From: Romanomermis culicivorax
Taxonomy: Eukaryota; Nematoda; Enoplea; Mermithida; Mermithidae
NCBI GenBank assembly: GCA_963922205.1
Contig: CAWUHX010000263.1
Location: 186,001 to 250,000, forward strand
Direction of reading: 5' to 3'
DNA: 64,000 nucleotides
The notes under the pieces were generated by a model. That model had not been told where the DNA came from. It saw only the letters and a list, made by a program, of their open reading frames with translations, and ran no database searches. Position 1 is the first letter of the stretch, and every line of letters starts with the position of its first letter. The position numbers were made by a program, and so were the translations under genes. This document shows positions 57,701 to 64,000 of this stretch, in pieces.

Positions 57701-60114
57701 TTAAAAATCTTGGTTTTGTTCTTATGTACGCCGTATTTTTTCTCGGTGAAGTTTTATGGAAACGCGATTTGTAAAATTCCAATTCATAAATTGTTAGACT
57801 CAAAAAGGTTATTAGACATTCGTATCGAATAGTATTTTTTTAATTTTTTGACGACTTAGTTATATTAACATTTTCATTTCCAATTATGCTCTTATGTTTC
57901 CGGTTAAATCCAGCCAAAATATGAAAAACGTGTTCGAATAATCAATGTGTAAAATTAATGCAGAGAGATGTGCGACGCTAAAAAACTTTTATATTTATGT
58001 AGCATACTGACGTCATTTTTTCACGGTATACTTTTGCCGTTAGACAAGATTTTTGCGACAGTGTTTACTTTCACACGAAAATGACGTCCGACTGACGTAT
58101 ACCTTATCTCGTCTGTCGCATCACATTTGGAAGATAAGTTTATTCTTCTTGCTGACCTGAATTTTTTATTTGACTTTCAACTTGATTCGAAGAATATTCC
58201 AATGTTCGATCGTTAGAGAACCATAATCAACGTCAAACTTTAAGAAATAATGAGCTACTGTACTCTTTGCAGGATATCTGTAGATTACGGTAAGTATGGC
58301 GTGTCCCCAATACAGCAAAACACACAACAGCGAAGCTCAAAATAGCGAGACTCAAAACAGCGAACTCCCAAAACAGTGATTTTCATTACGGCGAAGTTTC
58401 AATACTGCAATTCTCAAAACAGCGAGGTCTCAATCATACATGTAACGGAGCTCCGAGGTCTGGGGGGGGGTTGGAGCACTTTTTTGGGGCCGGGGGTCAG
58501 TAATTCCCAAAATTTTTGGGGGAGGGGTCCCTGAAGGAAAAAAAATTGGATTTTTTCCATGAAAAATGTCCGAAAACGGTTTAAAAAGTAGTAATTTTTG
58601 TCTAAAAATGATAAAATATGTACTTATGGTGCGAAGCGCCGAGAAAATTGACGTTTTTGACCATTTTTTGTTCAAAAATTGACATTTTTCATTATTTTTC
58701 CGACCAAAAGTATTGGGGTCCGTAGGGCTACCATATGGCTAGCCATAGGATTGGAAAATCCTCGGGGGGTCGCCCAATGGCTAGCCATATGGTCGACGAT
58801 TTCTGGGGGGGGGGTCGCCCAATGGCTAGCCATATGGTCGACGATTTCTGGGGGGGAGGTTCCCATAGCACTTCCCCCCCCAAATTACATGTATGGTGTC
58901 AATACAGCGAATAGTAAAAAATTCTATGCGTTAGAGTAAACGCACGCATCATTTTTATAATAAATATGCAAATTAGGTATATTAAAACCGTTTTTGCTAG
59001 TTGAGAGTCTATTTTTAGTTGCATTTGGCCATCTAAGTTTCACATACCTCCGTGCTGCAGTTGCGGTAGGTATGCACGAACCGAGCATTCCAAAATCACA
59101 AAAAAATATCTGTCAAAAAAACATTTCTGCAAAACGTTTGAAAGAAAACAGAAACAAAAAATTATCATAAGAATTTCCGATTAAAATTGTTTTGTATGGA
59201 GCTTAATTGCAAAAAAATTAAATTAATCAAATGAATAAAACAAAATGAAATAAGCAAATGGAGTGAAAGAAAGTAATCAAGCAGTAAAAGCAAAACAAAT
59301 AATAAAGAAACGAAAAGTAAAATAATGTGGTAAGCAATAGGTAAAAAATAGAACAAAAGTACAGAACCTGAGAAAAATTAAACAAAAAGCTCAAAATGAG
59401 AAGAATATAAAAGGGAATAAGTCAATAAAAGAAAAAAAGAGCAGAAAACACATTAATAATGAGCAGAACAGAATAAAAAGCTGTAATGTCGTGAAAACAC
59501 ATACTATAGAGCCATAATGTCAGAAATCTGGCGATTCGTGCCAAAATCTGTGACAACCAGCATCCACAATAGGAACAAATAGGCAATGCGCGAAAACTTC
59601 TACCCCGCCCAATCTCTATTTTTCCATTCTAAAGATAACTTTTTTGAAAATTCACTGTTTTGAAACATCGCTGCTTTGAGAATCGCTATTTTGAGTTTTG
59701 CTGTTGTTGTGTGTTTCGCTGAATGGGGGCGGAACCGTGGGTATGAACATTTGTGATTCGTCAAAAATTGGCATTCAAATGCTTCGCGACGTGGGGCTTA
59801 CTGTCACTCAAACTTAGAGAAGACGTTTTTCTAAATTTGTTCTTTCTGTCGTTTAACGGTGTATGTTCGTTTTTCAGTTGTGCGACGGTTGTTTAGCGTC
59901 AACGACAGTCGGCGACGGTACCGGTTGCGACAATATGACCGTCATAATCGTCGATTTGAAAAAACACGCCTTGTCATCGATGAATCGGACGGCCGCTGGC
60001 GGCGATCAAAATCCAAACGCCGAAGCATTATCTGACGTGACGCCGCCGCCGTCCGAGCCGTCGGCGGTTGTTGGCGACGTCAACATCGATCAATCGTCCA
60101 CGGCGACCGGTTAG
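45748..60114 (+). CDS. PPM1G: PP2C-family Ser/Thr phosphatase, PPM1G type, complete in 11 exons
   Basis: Exons: 45748-45858, 46036-46105, 46169-46357, 48685-48860, 48991-49370, 50061-50219, 50708-50855, 55523-55757, 57015-57144, 57455-57539 and 59878-60114. All introns are GT-AG with matching phases, giving 639 residues. The N-terminus MGAYLSEPV, a myristoylation-type start, and SAMQGWR are diagnostic of PPM1G. Metal-binding acidic residues are visible: Glu37/Asp38 (EDAHNC), Asp57 (YDGHGG), Asp530 (ACDGIW) and Asp579 (GCDNMT). A long Glu/Asp-rich insert (about 330-395) splits the catalytic fold, as in other PPM1G proteins. The total exceeds the ~546 residues of the vertebrate protein through a longer linker. 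It dephosphorylates Ser/Thr with Mn/Mg; relatives act in the nucleus on splicing and chromatin factors. Exon 4 has two in-frame acceptors nine bases apart, so a three-residue variant is possible. The introns are loaded with transposons. Confidence 0.93.
46368..47057. mobile_element. 690-bp TA-flanked MITE in PPM1G intron 3
   Basis: Left tip GGGTGAGCCAAAAATGGCG and right tip complement CAAGGTGAGCCAAAAAAGGCG form inverted ends beside TA (46366-46367 and 47058-47059). This is typical of mariner-type elements. No intact transposase is present. Confidence 0.65.
47630..48037. mobile_element. Diverged hAT-like MITE in PPM1G intron 3
   Basis: Starts CATGCATGTAACGGC and ends CAATTACATGATG. The middle matches 58435-58895 (atggctagccatatgg, gacgtttttgaccattttt). 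No target duplication survives. Confidence 0.6.
48038..48684. other. Remainder of PPM1G intron 3
   Basis: AT-rich, nothing recognised apart from the exon 4 acceptor at its end. Confidence 0.4.
49610..49850. mobile_element. Relic of the hAT-like MITE in PPM1G intron 5
   Basis: Shares aacgtcaattttctcggcgcttcg and the ttttttggactttttt tract with 42000-42160, but lacks recognisable ends. Confidence 0.5.
50856..52554. other. First part of PPM1G intron 7
   Basis: Mostly AT-rich. A ~130-bp GC-richer island at about 51760-51890 (ggccctggctaaaatg, gatgcccgaggcatc) stands out as probable foreign repeat DNA that I cannot identify. An imperfect aat microsatellite lies at about 52461-52479. Confidence 0.4.
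52555..54742 (-). mobile_element. DD37E mariner-type transposon relic in PPM1G intron 7
   Basis: Tips TAGTGATGTGCG and CGCACATCACTA bound 2.19 kb, with TA at each end. Long inverted ends (about 52680-52900 and 54345-54560) consist of degenerate iterons of gagcgaattcccaa/ttgagaattcgctc type. The transposase lies on the minus strand. Confidence 0.75.
53300..54160 (-). pseudogene. Decayed DD37E transposase
   Basis: Minus-strand pieces in several frames: FIMDDELYF (first Asp region), [21 protein letters not shown], then an open tract with [11 protein letters not shown] and [11 protein letters not shown]. There are 37 residues between the last Asp and Glu, the spacing of the mosquito-type ITmD37E group. 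Frameshifts between about 53590 and 53900 make it non-functional. Confidence 0.7.
54743..55053. other. Spacer in PPM1G intron 7
   Basis: AT-rich sequence between two insertions; nothing recognised. Confidence 0.4.
55054..55443. mobile_element. hAT-like MITE with exact 8-bp target duplication, PPM1G intron 7
   Basis: Ends CATACATGTAATTG and TTACATGTATG. Flanked by CTCATACC at 55046-55053 and 55444-55451. It lies only 79 bases before exon 8. Confidence 0.85.
55758..57014. other. PPM1G intron 8
   Basis: 1.26 kb of AT-rich DNA; I see no bounded repeat or RNA gene. Confidence 0.4.
57540..58296. other. First part of PPM1G intron 10
   Basis: AT-rich, nothing recognised. Confidence 0.4.
58297..59736. 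mobile_element. Non-autonomous Tc1-type element in PPM1G intron 10
   Basis: Tips GGCGTGTCCCCAATACAGC and the complement of GCTGAATGGGGGCGGAACC enclose the same cagcga-ctcaaaa iterons and subterminal sequence (gtgctgcagttgcg, cgattaaaattgtttt) as the DD34E element at 28309. No transposase is present. It is split by a MITE at 58435-58895. Confidence 0.75.
58435..58895. mobile_element. hAT-like MITE nested in the Tc1-type element
   Basis: Ends CATACATGTAACGG and TTACATGTATG. Flanked by GTCTCAAT and GTGTCAAT (seven of eight). The uninterrupted relative at about 61865-61885 reads ctcaatacagcgaatac, the empty site. An internal ~50-bp tract is tandemly duplicated (atggctagccatatggtcg). Confidence 0.8.
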
Positions 60115-60320
60115 TCTCCTCTCAAAAACAAACGGGCATATTCGGTTGGACATTTTTTGGCAGTAAAACATTATCGTACGGTGGTTAAATTTTCTCTTCG
60201 TTCGGAAACATTTGGAATGCTCAGTTCACTGTATAAGTTGAATATCGATTTATATAGACGATTTCAAGTTTTCTTTTTGTTTTTTCGTCGTTTTTTCACA
60301 TTTTTGTTGTTGGTTTTATA

Positions 60321-60326
60321 AATAAA
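60321..60326 (+). terminator. Probable PPM1G polyadenylation signal
   Basis: AATAAA lies 207 bases after the TAG, the first consensus signal downstream, in T-rich sequence. Confidence 0.6.
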
Positions 60327-60629
60327 GACTATGAACATTAATTTTTTAGGTAAATTAGAGTCAAGTCGGAATTTGTGACAGTTTTTGAGGATCATCCCGA
60401 TTAACCCGGCAGTAGATCTGAATTCGGAGGTGTTTCAACTTCGATATATGATCGGAAAACAATCAAAGTGGAGAATTTACGTTTCACAAATATACAACGG
60501 GATGCACTAACAGATTAGCGATTAGATAAGAGCGGAATTCCCAAGCTTCACTTTTCCACGAATTGTGGAACTCAAAAAATTTTTCAACGAACCACTGGAT
60601 TTTTGTAATCGTCATCTTCCAGAGTTAAT

Positions 60630-61593
60630 GAACGTTTAATATAGTTATTTGGAATTTATTGAAGAAATGCATAACAAAACGACACTGTAACGGCCAGATT
60701 TCTGTGAGATACTTTACTTTTAACCAACGGTCGATACAGCGGGGACGGGGCGCGGGCGGTACAATAATACGGGAATACAAGGAATGGTCGACGGTCGCTT
60801 GAACGTCGAATAACAAAAATGGACGGCACGTTTGCTTGCAAATGAAAATACGAACGCGAACGACGAATTTAAAAAAAAACCACGAATAATAATCATAAAA
60901 ATCACGCTTTTTCTTCTCTTTTATACGACGTTTTGGCCACTCCCTGGGCGTCGCGGGAGGTCGTGTTTCCGTCGATCTTCTTCCACCAATCGCTGCTTCG
61001 CTTACCTGTTTCCGCCTACTGTATGCTTCTTTCGCCACGCCTCTTGCTTTAATTTATTCTTAATTTCCGCGCTCACATGCCTTTTAACCTACAGTATGCT
61101 TTGCCGCCTATGTTTTTTAGTTTTTCATGTATTTTACCGTTTTCTATGCATTCCTCCTAAATCTTCTGTCTGGGTCGGGATTTCTGTACTTTCTACATGG
61201 GCAGGTGTGTTTACGCGTTTTGGAGGGGATTATTGTACCTACAAAATGTGTATCTTCATGTGCATTACGAGGGCCAGGTGCCAATGTGGAAATAATTATG
61301 TGTGTCTTTAATTGGGTCAATGGGGTGTGGGACGATCAAAATAAAGTGCTTCACATAAATTTATAAGAATGTTTGGGTGTGAATTCCAGACACCCTTGGA
61401 GACGATAGATTAATAAATGAAAATATATCTAATAAATGAATATCACATACTGTACAATTTGTATTTACATTATTGCTTCAGCATATACGTTACACTTGTG
61501 CTATGGGAATGGAATAGTATGCATTGGATTGGTCAAGGAACGTTTAATATAGTTATTTGGAATTTATTGAAGAAATGCATAACAAAACGACAC
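60630..61593. repeat. Exact 56-bp direct repeats around a solo LTR
   Basis: gaacgtttaatatagttatt... occupies 60630-60685, directly against the LTR, and recurs unchanged at 61538-61593. The second copy is 43 bases beyond the LTR's other end. Confidence 0.9.
60686..61494 (-). mobile_element. Solo LTR related to 22270-23171
   Basis: Ends TGTAACG and CGTTACA, 809 bp. Shared segments include ccagatttctgtgag, cactccctgggcg and gaatgtttgggtgtgaat. No internal coding sequence is attached. No short target duplication is present. Confidence 0.75.
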
Positions 61594-61770
61594 CAAACCT
61601 AAAAACTCGTGACCTTAACATTTTAATAACTCGTCAAAAAACTTTGAGGTCGTTCAACCAACAAATCGAAAACGGTAAATTGTTTTTGTATTAATAATAT
61701 GAATAAATTGGATGGAATTTTTTGCAGAAAGGAAATGCAGATTGCTGCATTAGAATTCCCTATTGTTTTA

Positions 61771-63945
61771 GGCGTGCCCCCAATACAGCGAAACTCAAAA
61801 TAGCGAGACTCAAAACAGCGTTTATCATTACTGCAAAGTCTCAATACGGCGATTCTCAAAAGAGCGAATCTCAATACAGCGAATACTAAAAATTTCTATG
61901 CATTAGAGTAAACGTGCACATCCTTTTTTTGATAAATTTGCAACTTAGGTAAATTAAAATCGTTTTGCTAGTTGAGATTTTTGCTCGTCTATTTCTATTT
62001 GCATTTGGCCATCTAAATCTCATATACTTTTGTGCTGCAGTTGCGGTAGGTATGCACGAACGGACCATTCCAAAATCACAAAATAAAATCTGTGAGAAAA
62101 ACATTTCGAAATGCTTGAAGAAAACAAAAGCAAAAAATTATCATGTGGATTCTCCATTGAAGTTGTTTTGTAGGCAGCTTAATTGCATTGCAAAAAAAAT
62201 TAAATTGGTGAAATAAATAAAATGAAATGAACAAATTAAATGAAATGAATAAAATAATTAAGCAGTATTGGGCTAAACAAAAAACGAATGATAAAGACAT
62301 GAGAAGGAAAATAATGTAGTAAAAATTAGAACAAAAGTAGACAACCTGAAAAAATTATACAAAAAGTAGCACTGTCAGGGTTATGTCAGGGTTAAGTCAG
62401 GCTTACTTAAGATTGATATGTACTTGAGCAAGTTGGGTTTTGACTTTACTAATTTACAACTTACAACCTTCGTACAAACGTTGGTTCGATTCGAAATGTA
62501 AAATCGGTGCAAAAACGCAAACGTAAAACGGGCGCGAAATTACACAACATAAACCTGGCGCAAAAATGCACAAAACTAAAAATGGTCCAGTCTCAGGACG
62601 ATTCTCGTAAGGCAAAATCACTGACAGAATCCGGCGCGGGATTCAACTGCTGAGGTCAACGCAAAAACCAAAGACTGGCTATGTTTCAAAAACAGGGTAT
62701 TCTTCCTTGTTTCAGACCCACTTGACCCACATTTCAGACATGAAAAACACCCACAGTGGTCGGCGCGGACCATACTTGAGTTACTGTAGGTTCTGAAATC
62801 TACAGGGCGCCACAATTAGCCCATTATGCAAGTGTCCGTAATTAGTGTTCTGAGATGTCGCCACTGTTTCCATTGAAGTGTGCATAATTACACAAGTGTC
62901 CATAATTACACTACCAGGTGAAACTAACCCTCAAAAATTCGCGTCCTGGACGCGACCTGGACACGTCCAGGTCGCGTCCAGAACGCGTCTTTTTCGGCAG
63001 CACAAAGAAAACTTTCATCTTTCTTAGTAATTGACATTCATACAATAACTGTCAATCATAGTTCTTTCATAATGTGTAGTGGATATGCACTTTGTTTTGA
63101 CCTACAGTATGACAACAGTTGACCTTTCGTTTATATCTGGTAAATAATGTGTGCTTTCTATAGAGAGGTAAGAAGGAAGCCTCAGCAAAATTCTTTGGCT
63201 TTGTGTGACACGAGCACATGGCCTGTCAATTTTATTGTCGGTATAGTGTGCTTTTCGCGTCCTGGGTGCGTCCCAGACGCGTTCTGGACGCGTTCCGGAC
63301 GCGTCCTGGACGCGACCGGCATGGACGGTTAGTTTCGCCTGGTAGTGTAGTGTTTTTGAGTTGTCACCACTGTTTCCGTTGAAGTGTGCATAATTACAAT
63401 AAAAAGTGCTCGAGTGCATAAAACTCGTAATTCCAACGAACGAAAAATAGCTGTACAAAAACAGGTTTTAACCGGAATTTTTTGGAGGAAAATATGGTAG
63501 AATTTGCAGATTTTTGTCACTCCTCATGACAGCACAAAATAAGAATATTCAAAAAAATAAATCAATAAAAGAAAAAAGAAACGTGCATGTGGATAACAAA
63601 TCAGAACAAAAAGCTGTAATGTCGTGGTGAAAACACATGCTACAAAGCCATGTCAGAAATCTGACGATTGGTGCCAAAATGTGTGACAACCAGCATCCAC
63701 CAGATCGAAAAGGGGGACCAAATAGGCCATGTGCCAAAATGCTTACTCGGCCCAATCTCAATTTTTTCATTCCAAAGCTTTGGAAATTCGTCATTTTTGA
63801 GAATCCATTCTTATACTTCGCTGTATTGAGACTTCGCTGAATTGAGAATCGCTGTTTTGAGACGTCGTTGTTTCGATAATCACTGTATTGAGTCTCGCTG
63901 TTTTGAGAATCGATGTTGTGCGTTTCGCTGAATAGGGGTGAAACC
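61771..63945. mobile_element. Second non-autonomous Tc1-type element
   Basis: Left tip GGCGTGCCCCCAATACAGCG after TA; right tip is the complement of GCTGAATAGGGGTGAAACC. Iterated inverted ends occur at 61783-61885 and 63800-63930. Internal sequence lacks transposase. A 439-bp MITE sits at 62909. Of the remainder, 62380-62620 is unassigned sequence with short repeats such as gtcagggtt and gcgcaaaa. Confidence 0.7.
62909..63347. mobile_element. 439-bp TA-flanked MITE with gacgcgtcc repeats
   Basis: Ends CACTACCAGGTGAAACTAACC-like and its complement, with TA at 62907-62908 and 63348-63349. Both subterminal arms (62940-62992 and 63256-63318) are runs of ggacgcgtcc/tggacgcgacc units in opposite orientation. 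A related local sequence (gtaattagtgttctgagatg at about 62840) preserves the unoccupied site. Confidence 0.75.
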
Positions 63946-64000
63946 TTGTTTTGTGCTCCTAGCCTCATAAACAGACATTTCATAAAAGTGGGCATTTTTC

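Overview
The window reads as nuclear DNA of an AT-rich invertebrate metazoan. The evidence is canonical GT-AG introns, an 11-exon PPM1G-type phosphatase gene, Tc1/mariner, hAT-like, LTR and LINE elements, and no prokaryotic operon or phage organisation. I cannot place the phylum from sequence alone. Most of the 64 kb is transposable-element DNA, often nested.

Layout. 1-12259: a Ty3/Gypsy-type retroelement whose 5' LTR lies left of the window. It encodes Gag, then a very long second ORF with an envelope-like glycoprotein, two retropepsin motifs, RT and RNase H, then integrase in another frame, then a 1448-bp 3' LTR. An envelope segment between gag and pol, in the same frame as pol, is the most unusual thing here. 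12260-17742 and 26296-31983: two direct copies of a 5.5-kb composite repeat. Each has a ~47-bp tandem array, TA-flanked MITEs, a 17-bp satellite and a Tc1-like DD34E transposon; the transposase is intact in the second copy and has a nonsense codon in the first. Between them are a possible terminal exon (19398-19694, +), a Thr/Lys-rich exon with a furin-like site (20460-21321, -), a 3' end of another Gypsy element (22270-23619, -) and a 60-bp minisatellite. 31984-36770: a stack of nested insertions, including a solo LTR of the first retroelement's family with a 4-bp target duplication. 36771-45747: gene-poor DNA with recurrent GC hairpins, hAT-like MITEs with 8-bp target duplications and a decayed LINE.

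45748-60114 (+): a complete PP2C phosphatase gene, 639 codons in 11 exons with all metal-binding residues visible. Its introns hold a DD37E mariner relic, a non-autonomous Tc1-type element, a 690-bp TA-flanked MITE and several hAT-like MITEs. 60115-64000: a solo LTR related to the 22.3-kb one, flanked by exact 56-bp repeats, and another non-autonomous Tc1-type element carrying a nested MITE.

How parts relate. The PPM1G gene is the only confidently assigned host gene. The autonomous Tc1-like copies share their iterated terminal repeats with transposase-free relatives at 58.3 and 61.8 kb, which they may mobilise. The retroelement LTRs carry a conserved splice donor and a hairpin cluster, consistent with spliced envelope expression, though this is inferred.
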